NCBI GenBank assembly: GCA_001579985.1
Contig: LRSR01005185.1
Coordinates: forward strand, 1 to 47,613
Length of the DNA stretch: 47,613 nt
DNA from: Hypsibius dujardini
Lineage: Eukaryota > Tardigrada > Eutardigrada > Parachela > Hypsibiidae
Direction of reading: 5' to 3'
Part shown: positions 21,193-33,345 of the stretch, piece after piece
How positions within the stretch are numbered: the first letter of the stretch is position 1
Layout: each line of letters starts with the position of its first letter
Position numbers and translations under genes: made by a program
Notes under the pieces: model-generated
The model's database searches: none
Told to the model about the DNA's origin: nothing
The model's input: only the letters and a program-made list of their open reading frames with translations

Positions 21193-24100
21193 TCATGGAT
21201 TGTGCTCAATATACCTGGCGATTTTGGCCGCGCTGGCAGTCGGTGCCGCCGCGGTGATTTCGGCAGACGGGGCCTCCGGCGGAGCAACCGGCGGAGCTTC
21301 ACCTTCCGGAACGTTCTCGCCGTTCAACCACCAGGTGGTCATCAAGCCTTTGCCCTACAGAAAACAGTCCTCAGTGCTGGCCCAGGGACGTTGAAATGAC
21401 GAAAACGCAACAACAGCGGATGTGTCCTTACCTTCACTTCGATTTCACCGCGCAAGGTCAGATCGAAGGTGGGGAAGTCCTCCAGGACGATTTTCAGTTC
21501 AGGACTGACGTGAATCTTGAGCGCTGTAAATCAAGATGAATGAGAGCACCAACTCATACCTCTACGTACAGTATTCTGTACTGTCTTCTACGTGTGTACT
21601 GTATTCCTCTATCTGCCTGTCTTTCCCAATGCGCCTGTCCGTCCACATCTTTGTCTATATGTCTGTCTGATTGTTTGTCTGTCTGCCTGCTATTTGTTGC
21701 TCTGTCTGATTGACTTTTTCGTCCATCCGGCTGCCTCTTTATCTCTGTGTCTGTCGGTTTGTCCTTATGCCTACTATTTGTCTGCCTGCTTTTGTCTGCC
21801 CGTGTCTGTGTCTCATTACCTTCTCCGTGGCTCTCCATCTTATTGGCTGTGTTGACGGTGTCTCCGAACAGGCAGTAGCGAGGCATCTTGAGACCGACCA
21901 CACCTTGAATAGTAATAGGAAATGAAATTTTTGTGTGGTTGCGAGTTATCTGTCATTGTTAATAATCGCGACCCTCGAACCTGCAACACACGGTCCAGCA
22001 TGGAGACCGATACGGAGACGCAGTTGGTCCGTCGGTCGGTGTCGGATCTTGAACTTCTTGATGCCTTCCAGGAGCATGAGGGACATGCGGGCGATTTCAC
22101 GGGCATGTAGGTTGCCGTTACGGATCGGCAGTCCGGACACGACCATGTAGGCGTCACCGATGGTCTCCACCTTGTACACGTCAAACCCATCCAAAATACT
22201 GTCGAACAGTGCTGAGGAAAGCAGATAAGAACCGGTGTGAGCCCATGTTTCATTACTCGGGTCTTCGTCTGTCTGATTTTGAACTTACTATAAAGGTCGT
22301 TCAGCAGGTCGACCACTTGCATGGGCGTACTGGATGCCGACAGGGTGGTGAAACCAACAATGTCGGAGAAGTATATCGACACTTTCTCGAAGGCTTCCGG
22401 CTCGACGGACTTTCCTTGTTTCAGGCGTTCGGCAACGGATCTGAAACGGTAAAAGTCGATCAACCTCAGTTTCTCAAACACAAAAAAAGTCGAAAAACAG
22501 TCGAAGTAGCACGAAACGAACTTTGGTAACACTTGATAAAGGAGCTCCTCTGATTTGCGTTTTTCCTCCAAGAACGCTTCAGTTCGTTCCATAACCAAGG
22601 CTTCCAAATCGGTGGCGTATGTTTCCATACGTTTGAGCAGGTTGTCCATCAAATTGCCCTGTTTTGCAACGGATTTATCATTGCATTGTGGGTGACTGGG
22701 AAGTGCATGTACTTTAGCTGTGCCGCGGTTACTTTGAGGGTCGTTCATTGAGTTCTGGTGGGCGACCCTCAAAGTAACCGCGGCACAGCTGTATAAACGT
22801 GACAAAAACCTCAGGCCGACCGAATTAAAGCCAATTTTTCACCGGCGCTCAGCAAAATGGGGTAGTCGGAGTTTGAGCCAATTCTGGCCAATGCTTGCAG
22901 CTGTTTCTTACATCGCTTGATTCATTGAGTTAACACCAGTATTACGGGAATCATAATTTAAGGCGAAAAATTAAAGCAAAACTCTGCTTCTAAAAAATCC
23001 TTCTAATATTAACCGAATCGCCAAAATAATTTGAATTCAATCAATCGATCGACTTATTAAAGACTGCGTAATCAGCTGTGGTAAAAAACAGCTGCATGCA
23101 TTGGCCAAAATGGCTCAAACTCCGACCACCCAATTTTAATGGGCGCCGGTAAAAATTTGGCTTTAATTCGGTCGGCTTGAGGTTTTTGCCACGTGTGTAC
23201 TCGCGAATTCTCACCGTTTCAACGCCGGGAATCTTCTTAAACTGGCTTCGGATTTCCTTGAACGTCGGCCGCTTTTCGGGATCTTCCGACCAGGCCACTT
23301 CCATCAGATTGTACAGTTCTGGTGGGCAGGCATCTTTCGGGACGTGAGGTCTGAAAAGGGCCAAGAATCACAATGGTACAGAATGAACCGAAAATCGTCT
23401 ATCGGTCATAACCGTTTGTCTTGTCAGTTTGATTAGCACTGTACCGTAGAGGTGGATTAGTTCCCTTGATGACCTCCGTGATGATCGCTAATATGCAGAT
23501 GAATGAGAATATTTACAGCCGAAATAATGAGCATGAGCGTTTTGTATGTACCGTAGGGATCCATTGGCAGGCGTTTCACATCAGGAGAACCGAAAGGCTC
23601 GCAGCGCAGGATTACTTCTTGGACAATGATTCCAAAGCTATAGACGTCGCCTGAAATCGTTAACAAAAACCGATGTCAGTTTAGGTTCAGACAAAAAAGT
23701 TAAATTATTTATCTCTAATTAATTATAGACTATGCACCTTTTGTCACAGACAGATAGACAGACAGAGAGTAAGACAAAGAGGCAGCCAGAGAGGCAGAGA
23801 GGCAAACAGACAGACAGACAGACAGACATTCAGACAGATAAACAAACAAACAGATGGACAAACGGACAGACAGACAGACAAACTGCTGAAGAAACAATGG
23901 ATAAGATATATACGCCCATCCGATGCAGAAATATACTGTATTAATAGAAGAATATTGTATTATACAGCTTTACATCGCATTATCTCGTCTAAGTATTGAT
24001 TTTTGAAAGGAATTATTATCCACTCTCATCAGGCGTTCACCCATTCCTCGGTGAACGTACCCAGTTTGGTTCCCTTGGGCGGCATGGGCGCACGTAGGTG

Positions 24101-25558
24101 TTCCGGTGCACGCCACAGGAGCCGGAAATAATCGGATTTATTGTCGCCGTCCTTTGTGCTGGCGAACTGCTGCAGAAAGGCCATGCCGTAATCGGTAATC
24201 TTCAGGACGAAACGACTGTCAATGACACAGTTGGAGCTCGTCAGGTTTCCGTGCGACTCGATCGGCGACTCGTGCAAATACGACATGCCCTGAAAGAAAA
24301 AAGACGTTATACAAACCCAGCAAGCAGATCTCCCTTATTTGAATTAAAACGAACACCCCCGACTACATACCGAAATCAAATCGTTAGTTAGGGAGAAACG
24401 GAAAGGCCAGTCCAGTTTGAGGGCGTCATTCTCCATCACATCGGACAAGCTTCCCTTGGTGCAGTACTCGGTGAGGACCTGGACCTGATTGTCCTCCACG
24501 CAGATGCCGACGAAACGGTTGATATTCTCGTGAACCATGTCGCGCAGCTGTGAAGGTCAATGCTTTCATTATCCAGTATAACATATTTTCCATTCAACAA
24601 GAGCTGCAGGAATTCCTTATAGCAAAGGCCAGGAATGAGAACAGCTATCGGTTCCTCATCGCACAAACCTTTTTAATCTCTTTCAATTCAGCACGAGTCG
24701 GATTGAAGCGACGTATGGTCTCCATCTTCTTGACGGCTACGGTTTTGCCCTTGTACGAAGCGATCTTGGCGAACACCTGGGTCTTACCCACGGAGCTGGC
24801 ATGCGAAGTGTTATCGGCGGTTTTCTATCATTAATGCGCATAAAAATCCAAATCAAGACGCTAGCTAGAAATTGGTGTTGCAAAGCTTTCCTGATTACCA
24901 AACTAAGTTTGCTGAGGGATTGGCTGGACTGTTTCATGGTGGCCTGGTTCAGTTCCTCCTTCTCCACTCGCCACCACGGGTCACTCAAGGCGGACTCCAG
25001 CTTGATTTTTCTGTTTGCAAACAAAATGCATTGAATGAATGTTATTCCGAATGACCAATTCCGACACGCCCTTTGCAACGTAGGATGTCATTCTGTACCG
25101 GTAGATCAGCAAAGTGGCGATGGCGCAGATGAAGACTAACCCCACGACGGAGCTCAAAGCGATGGCCAAAATTTTGCGTTGCTCTGGAGAAGGATGAGGA
25201 GTAGAATACAGTGTTTGATAAGGGAAATTCTCGATAGGAAGGTCAAGAACAAACCGTTTTCGCATTCTTGCTTGATGCCACGATAGCCGCAGCGGGGCTC
25301 GTTTGGCGGCTGGCTATCGCGGTTGAACCACACAATCGGGTCAGTAAGGTGTTGAGGGAGCATGGTGACATTTCGTTTGCCCGGTCCCGCTATCCATTCT
25401 CTGACAGGCTATAAGTTGATATGAGATGAATGAAACTATTCCACTACATTACAGTAAGAACACGCCACAAGTTTCTGTCTGTCCATCTGTCTGCATGTCT
25501 GTCTATGTGCTTGTGTCTGTCTGTTTGTATATCTGTATGCCTTTCTGTCTGTCCGTCC

Positions 25559-25617
<59 letters not shown>

Positions 25618-28398
25618 CCTTTGTCTGCCTCTTTGTCTGTCCGCCCCTCCGTTTGTCCACCTGTCAACCTGTCAGTCCATCTGTCCGTCCGGCTGCTTGT
25701 ATGTCAGATTAACTGATCGTCGATGCTTTTCTTTTTTTCCGAAATTTGCGACAGCATGTTACTCACTTGAAAGGTTCCGTCGGCACTCATTTGCTTAAGC
25801 GACCAATCCGCGTCGCGGTCTCCGTTCTTGTTGATCACGATCTTTTGTCCTACGATGGGAAAGGTCTTTCCCCACATCAGGCTGCTGAGCTTCGCCCCAT
25901 CTTGCGCGGCCGCAAGTTGGTTCTTGCTCTCGGGGCCTGCGTTCCTGATGGAATCATTCAGGACCTAATAAACGCACGATGTGTTCACACACAAGTACAG
26001 AGCGCATCCCATGACGCAAGGAACCAAAGAGGGAAAATCGATATTTGGCAAGGTGACTTCAGGTCTAATCAGATGACATTTATCGCCATTTTTAATTAAC
26101 TTACCATCCCGTAAAGAGAAAGCGCGTAATAGTAGGCGACAGCGAAGGGGTTCACCTTTAAGGAAGAGCAGGAAATTAAAGCATGAGAGCAAGGTGGAGG
26201 ACAGATAGTGCGAAAAGATGAGTGCGTGACCGGCAGTCCGCTCATATTGTTAATTAATTTGAGTGAGATTATATAAGAAGGACAATATTTGTTCCCAGCA
26301 AAGGCTTACATCTTCATTCGGGCCGTAAGCATAGCCGTAACTTTCATTTGACACTCGCTTCACTTTCTCCGTAAATTTCTTGTAATCATCGGAGACCTCG
26401 TAGCGCAGCGAAATGACAAACAACGACTTGAAGGCCGTTCTAGCGTCCTGAAAATAATTACACGTAACTTCTTTATGTAATTTCCGCGTTAAGGAGATGA
26501 GAGTATCTCCTAACGCTGAACGGTCAAGAGATGTGTTTAGATAAAAAGTTACCTCGTTCCGACCGTCGTCTGGAATGTAGGTCTGATTGGGCTTGGGGAT
26601 GCCCACCGGCAGCTGCCATTGCAGGTACCCGAAGAACCTCGGGCTGTTATAAAGCTCAAATGCGAAATAAACCTGTACGGCAAAAAAGCAAGATTATTTA
26701 TTCAGCCGTCCAAAAGTGACTCAACGGATCACTTACATATTCTCCGTTCGTCATCCCGCTGTCGTAGGCTTGCAGCTAAAAACGGGTCCTCGTTTTTATA
26801 TAATGAGTAAAATAAGAAAAAAAGTTAATTTTTCTCACCATGATCGGTCGAATCCGAGAACCGTGAGCGATGATAATAACCACTGCAACCAAATAATGTA
26901 TTCAGTAAGCGACAGAATTTAATCTAACAGAGGGTTCCGGAACTGGACAAAAGGGGCGGGGCAAGGGTAATAATTGAACAAATAACCAATCAACCCCGTT
27001 CCGATTGCTCCGGAGCTCCGCTGGTTAATTGGTTGATTGTTCAATTATTACCCTTGCTCCGCTCCTTTTGTCCGTTTCCGGGACCCTCCATTAGATTAAA
27101 TTCTGTCGCTTACTGTATGCCAGATGTATCTGAACACACACACACACACACACACGCATGTATACAGTATATATATTTTTTCCCACGGACCACGCCCATC
27201 TCACAGACGTTTTCAGATAAGCCGAAAACTGGTAAAAAATTACTCGTACTCGTAGAATTTTTTTTCAGTTGATCGGTGTAGAGGAAGTTTTTTGCAGTAC
27301 GCTGTCGCTCCTCGAGCTGTGAGCATATTACCGAAACTACCTGCCTCTACCTTGTATATTGGCTGATCAAGCTCTATGTGAAATATTATTGAGTTAATTA
27401 AGTCATCCTCTACCTCGAATTGAAGCTGGCATCTTTTTCCGCTTAATCCCGTTCGTCTTCGGATCGATCAAGAACGTGTGAAAAGGTGCTTTGTAAAAGA
27501 TCATCTTCACAGCAGGATGACCTTCTGCCTCAACACCCTGCCACCTATACCACTAGCTATACCACTAGCTGCGCTCTTCACGGTTGAACTCCCTTTGTTA
27601 TTTCCTGTCTGTTTTCGCAATACCAAATCGATAACTGCAGGTGCGACGACGGACTTCTCTGCCGGAAGACACTGCTGTACTGCGCCATACCGCCAGCACA
27701 CGCACACAGACGCCATGTTTGCCGATCACGTTGAAGATGCCTCTCGGGGGGGGGGGATTGAAAAGGCACTCATATAACATGCATGTGGTGCGACACACAG
27801 AAGGAAGAAAGGGCTTTCAATTCCTCCACCCCGACACCTTTGAAAAAAGGTAGCTAGCATATATACCTGTAAGGTGTCTATCTATGCTCCATGTCTGTGT
27901 GCGTATGGCTACTGTTGTCTGAGTCTGTAAGAACGCCCAAGCGGAAGGGGAAGAAGATCTGCGCATCGAATGGGGAAATGACCTTCCCATTTTTACCTCT
28001 CGCGATCGATTTAATCTCATCGAGGTAGTGCTTGACGTTGTCGGTGTTGCTGGCGTTGACGTAGAAGCGACTCGCGCTGACGTTGTACTGCAACCGCAGA
28101 CTGTCAAACAGTGCCGTACACATCGGGACGTAGATGGCCAGGAGGTCGTTGGCGTCGTCGCAGAGGATCCCGACCGTGGACCACTTGAACGTGTTGAGGA
28201 TGTTGAACATGACCAGATTGAGATCTTCCTGGATGTAGGGCGAGACGCGGGTCAGGGTAGGGTAGCGTTTCTTGTTGGCGATGGCGGGGTCTCCGGCGAT
28301 TCTGCGAAGTACATACACCTTTGTTTTTAGAACCGTAAAAAAGTGCAACGTGATCAGCTCGAGGTATGTGGAGGGATTGTTCGGTCGCAGACAAACAT

Positions 28399-28471
<73 letters not shown>

Positions 28472-29441
28472 TAGACAAAAGACAGGCAGAGTGAGAAACG
28501 AAGCAGACAATCAGAGTTGCATCAAAGCTATATTTTTCTGTAACAATTAGTGCTGCCTGGTGAACGGACGATCAATTCATTTTAGAGAATCTACACCTAT
28601 CATCCATATTTTTTCTGTTAGAAAAAGCGTATACTGATACTTCAGTCGATGTTGTACTTTTGGTAAGCCGGATACATTAAGCGCATACAGCATCATTACA
28701 CTCCCACCGCTTTTGTGAAATCCATATTGCGATTTAACAAAAGGTGTTATACCGTTATAACAATCGATAATCGGATCACCGATCAGACCAAAAACACTCA
28801 ATAAATTAACATTGCACACCCCCACATACACACTCGCACTCGCACTCGCACTGTACTCACGGGATCATCATCTGCTTGTTCCAAGCTGCAGGGAGAAACC
28901 AAACAACACGGAAGACCATTAAATCTGTGACCTTTGACTGTGAGTCTTTTTAACCGTAGTCACTCATCACGCGCCTACCTCTAGCCAAATGACCCACCGA
29001 CGCAGCAGCCGTAGGACAACCTGAAACATTTAACTTATTCTCAGTCAAATAAATAAAAATATTTGCACAAAATTGTTTCTTCGGTTTTTCACCTGGTCCG
29101 AACATTCCCATGACGGGGTTGCCTTGCGCCTCGCGGTAAAAGTAGCGCGTCGCCCAGAAAGTCGCCTTCTGATCCATCAGCTCGCAGGTCGTGACGTTCT
29201 GATCGAAGATCCGCACGCGGGTGAAGTTCATGATATCACTGTACTTTGCCCTCAAGTCCTCCTCGGCAATGTCGAAGATCGGCCCGGCCACCTTCATACT
29301 GGTGGTGGTCCTTTCGCCCTGCAGGATGAACTCCACAAGGGCCACGTCGATGGCGGCGTGGACGACGGTCACCACACCGACGACCAGGAGGCACAAGACA
29401 CTGGCCAACTTTTCGCCGCTGCCGCGCCTACAGGCGGCCAT
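21193..29441 (-). CDS. Receptor-type guanylyl cyclase
   Basis: Twenty-five exons on the minus strand join in frame to 1130 residues: 29441-29093, 29020-28979, 28885-28861, 28301-27997, 26882-26839, 26775-26737, 26672-26553, 26447-26310, 26155-26105, 25964-25767, 25408-25255, 25183-25066 (weak donor), 25010-24899, 24824-24669, 24547-24371, 24289-24061, 23650-23552, 23487-23445, 23350-23215, 22658-22522, 22440-22289, 22211-21981, 21903-21820, 21523-21432 and 21354-21193. A signal peptide (1-29) precedes an ANF-receptor ligand-binding domain and a membrane helix (about 493-515, [20 protein letters not shown]). The kinase-homology domain is a pseudokinase: HGN (689-691) and DYG (709-711) replace HRD and DFG. 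A coiled linker leads to a class III cyclase with metal aspartates D917 and D961, and E957 with C1029 for guanine. N1036 is kept, but the usual Arg of NTASR is Lys1040. Family role: ligand-gated cGMP synthesis at the plasma membrane. The extracellular ligand is unknown. Confidence 0.93.
21595..21830. repeat. CTGT array in cyclase intron 23
   Basis: Degenerate CTGT/CTGC units on the + strand between exons 23 and 24. Confidence 0.8.
22716..22790. repeat. Perfect 28-bp hairpin in cyclase intron 19
   Basis: AGCTGTGCCGCGGTTACTTT (22716 onward) is mirrored without mismatch over 28 bp by the arm ending at 22790. The loop is 19 bases. Directly abuts the larger inverted-repeat element at 22792. Confidence 0.9.
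22792..23199. mobile_element. Long inverted-repeat element, CACGTGTGTA end
   Basis: The left arm from about 22792 (GACAAAAACCTCAGGCCGAC and onward for about 110 bp) is the diverged complement of the right arm ending GGTTTTTGCCACGTGTGTA at 23199. Arms differ at perhaps 15 percent of positions. The right terminus matches the MITE at 43448-43573, so it belongs to the same terminal-repeat family with a different interior. It lies in intron 19 of the guanylyl cyclase gene. Confidence 0.8.
23745..23885. repeat. ACAG array in cyclase intron 16
   Basis: ACAG with AGAGGCAG and AAAC variants on the + strand. Confidence 0.9.
25475..25700. repeat. CTGT array in cyclase intron 10
   Basis: A perfect CTGT core of about 55 bp (25555-25610) within a degenerate CTGT/CCGT tract. 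Confidence 0.9.
26903..27115. mobile_element. Palindromic MITE in cyclase intron 4
   Basis: The left arm, starting CAGTAAGCGACAGAATTTAA, runs about 78 bp and is complementary to the right arm ending at 27115 with a handful of mismatches. The spacer is about 55 bp. The total is 213 bp with no coding capacity. A CA microsatellite (27134-27155) follows. Confidence 0.85.
28390..28495. repeat. ACAG array in cyclase intron 3
   Basis: About 70 bp of perfect ACAG with flanking ACAA variants on the + strand. Confidence 0.95.
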
Positions 29442-30701
29442 TTTAGTTGTGGGGTTGTAGTTAGGACGACAAGAGATCGCGTAATAATATGCTACGCGGG
29501 TACAGCACCACCTTCAAAAAAGGGATGGAAAAGGCCAACGAGAGAGGAGGAGACACTGACGCTGTAATTTGGCTTTTTGATGAAGGTCTTTAGAGTTATA
29601 TAGACACCCTCTGTTTTGTACGAGGAGCGAGAGAGGAAGAGGAAGAGAGAGAGAGGGAGGGAGCGGGAATGAAAACAGGAAGAGCTCCTTTCTCTCCTCC
29701 GTTTTCCTCTACACAAACATGCCACCGGAGGCTCTTCTCGCTCTTCTTGCTCCCACGCTCTCGAGGTCTCCACCTGTACGAGGGAAGAGTCCTGGAACGG
29801 GGCACCTTTCGCTGTCCCAATGCCTGGAACGGTTCGTCCCGGAATACTGTCATTTTGAAATGGGTTCTTTATAAAACTGATGGGATCAAAAGAAAGCGAG
29901 ACATCGACCACCCAGTGACATGTTCGTCATAAATTAATCACTGGCGTAAACTGAAAGTAAAATTTACATTTCTTATGAATGTACTTCCAAATATCTTGCT
30001 GCTACTTTTTCACAAAAATCGTAAGCCTTCTAGTGGGATTGTCGGTGATTCGTTTTACGACTCGCAAAATTTTCCTAAAATCTTAAACTAATTACTTGAA
30101 ATCTATTTTAGTTCGTGATTTTTTTGAATTTTCTGTTTTTCATTTTATAATTTTTTTTCAGTGTTTCTCTCGATTTATCGGTTTTCTTCATTTGTGAAGG
30201 TCATCAGAAAATTCAAGAAGAAGAAAGAAATTATGGTTCCGGGTCGCGCTGTTCCAGCTACCGGCGGGCAAGTGACAGTGCGCCGTTCCGCGCCCTTCTC
30301 CTCGTACCGATCGGTCTCTCATTTCCTCGTGCCGCGGAAAAAGGTGAGGGGAGAAATTGATTTTCCTCCGCCTGATGGGTTCCCCCTCTCATCGCCGCCG
30401 GGTCGCTAATCCTCAATTGGCATCTGGACGCGCTCCCGCTCACTAACGTTGTTATAGACAGAAGAGCGAGCTTTTCGTGGCCGGGTGTGTGTGTCTGACT
30501 TATTTCTACCTGTCCTGTGTAGCCACCGAGACCCTGAAACAGTGGGTGGGGACCTCTGAGATTAGAGACCTCGCGCTGAAATCTTACCATGACTGACTCT
30601 CTCTCTCTCTTTCTCTCGCTCTCGCTCGCTCTCTCGCGTGTGGAAGTTCTTCTTCCTATGCTTGTACACTTGCTCTCTAGCCGACGAGTTTGAAGGCGAC
30701 T

Positions 30702-30744
<43 letters not shown>

Positions 30745-31559
30745 GAGGGAGAGAGAGAGAGAGAGAGAGAGCGGGAGAGTGGAGAGGATCCGACCGTGTG
30801 TCCTTTGTGCTGGCAACTAATTTTCGATAGTTCTTCCCTTTCCGCCCCGGGATTCCCGCAGTATATATATATATCGATCGATCGAGTTTACGGTACGTGG
30901 CGTGTGACATTCGTATTATGTTCCGCCACCGGGAAATGCCGGAAGGCGCGGTGAACTCGGTTCCCCGTATGGGATATGCTCTCGTTATTAGGTTGACAAG
31001 CGGTAATTACACACCGTCTGCAGGGGGGCAACAGTAAAAGACGTTGGGTTCCCGAGCAGCATTGAAATCATTAGCGCAATAATAATAATGAAAACGTAAT
31101 TCGTAAATATGTTAAATTATTTTTTTTATATGTATTGTTTGTCTGTTTGTTTGTCTTAATTATTACTGTAGTGACGGACCCGGCTAGAAAAAGTCTTGCA
31201 ATTTTCAGTGTAGATTCCTTCACCTTACCATGCAAATGCCCAGCTCTTTTAAATCGTTTCGTGCGTTAGTTTCATTCCCTGTAACTGCAAATTGGCTCTG
31301 GACTTCGTGGAAGGTCGCAGAGCACATTAATCTGGACCCAAAAAAATGATCGCAAGCGTTCCAATCATGGTTGAAAAAAAGAGACCCATGACCGGACCCA
31401 GTAAAAAGGTGCCGATAACACTTCTGGTACCAGAAGTCTCGTGGCGAGAGGTACCAGGTACCTCTGTATTGTACCAGGTATTGTACAGGAAGTAGGCTGA
31501 CTGGCAACGCCCATGTTTTAACTGTATCGTATGTTACCGCGGAATACAATACCGCCTCC
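29442..31559. other. Intergenic region upstream of the guanylyl cyclase gene
   Basis: Contains the presumed cyclase promoter. No TATA box stands out near 29441. Purine/pyrimidine tracts occur at 29625-29670 and 30590-30780, an ATAT run at 30862-30875, and a GGTACC-rich palindromic patch at 31425-31495. An open frame at 30233-30340 ends at a possible donor, but I do not recognise its product. Confidence 0.45.
30590..30780. repeat. CT and GA tracts in inverted orientation
   Basis: A CT-repeat (about 30594-30640) is followed 65 bases later by a GA-repeat (30706-30780), so the two can pair. About 1.2 kb upstream of the cyclase start codon. Confidence 0.85.
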
Positions 31560-32746
31560 GCCATACTCGATTCCGTCCGTGTCTATGACGTCGAGCTCCC
31601 CGACACCCTGGTAATCCTTACCGAATTTATACTTTGCCCGCTAAAAACCAAACGAGGTGGTCCCCCAATCTGATCCCCAATTAACCTCACCTCGACAATC
31701 GTTTTTGATTTCCGAGGCAGCACTCCGTGCGAAGTTGTTGGTGCCGTTGGCGAATGTGACTTTCACGTATTTGGTCACGAGCTTGTTCGCATTGAGACCG
31801 TTCTGCATGTAGGCGCAATCCGGGTAGCCCAACTCCGCGGGGCTTCCTTCAAGGCCAGTATCGCAAAGAATTGCAACATTGGTCCACGAAAACGAATGCA
31901 TAATACCGACGGTAAAAGCAATAGCAGAGTCCGGTAAAAATGGCGACAGCCGTGTGAGGGTAGAAAACTTTTCTTTGTTGCGGAAATTAAAAGCTGCTGT
32001 ATTGGTGCTGTCCGGCGCGAAACTTCAAAAGGACACATACTGATTTATGCTTGATGAACATGTGGTTGTTCTCTTTGGCTGTCCTTCTGTCCGCCTGTCT
32101 GTCTGTCTCTCTGTCTCTCTGTCTGTCTCTCTGTCTCTCTGTCTCTCTGTCTCTCTGTCTCTCTGTCTGTCTGTCTGTCTGTCTGTCTTTCTGTCTGTTT
32201 GTTTATACTTCACTTTATCTGTCTGTCAGCGTTTGCTTGTCTGCCTGTCTGGGCGTTTAGGGCCGTACTTGCTGAATATTGGAACTTTCCAATCTTGGGC
32301 TAACAGGGCTGCTCCATTCAATCCTCCCGGACATGCTACAGCGGAATGGAAATTATTAAATCAACCATGTGGGAGATACTTAAGCCTGACTGAAGTGCTA
32401 GGCATAAGGACTTACAAGATCCAAAAAATCCAAGGGTCGTGTTAAGTCTGTTGTAATTGCTGTAGTAGTATTTTGTCGCCTCATACGAGGCCTTTTGTTC
32501 AATTTCCAAGCAAGTCCGTATTCGTTTGGGAATATTTCGGTCCACGGAAAAGGCAAGTACATCGGCGTATCGTTCCTGTAGCATCGCGATGCCGACGTCA
32601 ATAACAGGAGCAGCTCGGACGTAGCCGTAATCGTAATCGGCACCGACTGATTGCACAAGTAGGATAGTAATATTATGCGGCGGACCAGCGAACTTCCCAA
32701 CAACCGTAGTCGGGAATAAGACCAATAACCCTAGTAATGGTACCAT
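31560..32746 (-). CDS. Truncated guanylyl-cyclase-receptor paralogue (ANF-receptor domain only)
   Basis: Exons on the minus strand: 32746-32416, 32335-32269 and 32022-31691, with a possible fourth at 31640-31563. A signal-like N-terminus (VPLLGLLVLFPTTVVG) is followed by ANF-receptor blocks: GFFGS joined to CPGGLNGAALLAQDW, and SPFLPDSAIAFTVGIM with WTNVAILCD. Exon phases (1 then 2) match the adjacent receptor cyclase, and its 67-bp exon 2 equals that gene's 42+25-bp pair. After exon 3 the frame closes soon: donor 31690 to acceptor 31641 gives a stop within a few codons; donor 31684 keeps frame through RAKYKFGKDYQGVGELD but then I lose it. No membrane helix, kinase-homology or cyclase exon follows before the next gene. 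It is either a secreted ligand-binding fragment or a pseudogene. Confidence 0.65.
32085..32250. repeat. CTGT/CTCT array in intron 2 of the truncated receptor gene
   Basis: CTGTCTCT units, then CTGT, on the + strand, between exons 2 and 3. Confidence 0.9.
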
Positions 32747-33231
32747 TTTTCCGGAAGAATAAAGGATGGTGCGAGCATCGAAGGCTGGACACACCATGTC
32801 CAAATGGCTCTTTTAATACTAGCACCCAAGTTTTATATTCACAGCTGTGCGAGATGTTCCTCATTCAAGAATGTGCACTAATCCATGTTTGTAATTCTAC
32901 GACAGTTTACAAATGTACCTGTTCTTTGTAGCTCATCAATTTTAGTGACACGAGAGGTTTTCAATTTTTTGATGCGTGAACGTTATGTGCAACTTCTTTT
33001 GTTAGGTGGGTTCCACGTTTGGAGAATTACCGTCCGTGACAGAAATGACAGATGCGGAAAGGAATATTTCAAAAGAACAACAGAACATTTAGAGTAGCTC
33101 ATCTATGAATCAGGAAACTGATGACAGTCAACGGGCCAATCGCACGTCATCTATCACTCAGAAAAAAACTGCTATGGAGTCCAGGGAAAATAGTTCGAGA
33201 AATGCACTACTTTTACTAATATGTCCCTCAT

Positions 33232-33262
33232 GCCGTATGCTCGCGATCTCAAGGGACAGCTG
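33232..33262. mobile_element. Solo end of the CCGTATGCTCGC MITE family
   Basis: CCGTATGCTCGCGATCTCAA followed by GGGACAGCT matches the left end of the element at 44716-44992 over about 29 bases with one mismatch. It then runs straight into a CTGTGT hexamer array; no matching right end is seen. Confidence 0.7.
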
Positions 33263-33345
33263 TGTCTGTGTCTGTGTCTGTGTCTGTGTCTGTGTCTGTG
33301 TCTGTGTCTGTGTCTGTGTCTGTGTCTGTGTCTGTGTCCGTATCT
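33260..33345. repeat. CTGTGT hexamer microsatellite
   Basis: About fourteen perfect copies, then a degenerate tail to about 33470. Begins exactly at the MITE fragment. Confidence 0.95.

Noticed and set aside
30233-30340. Plus-strand frame ending in a possible donor (AAAAAGGTGAGG)
   Set aside because: Composition is biased, the product is unrecognised, and I find no continuing exon.
31220-31564. 114-residue minus-strand frame after the truncated receptor gene
   Set aside because: Does not resemble ANF-receptor, membrane, kinase-homology or cyclase sequence and crosses GGTACC palindromes.
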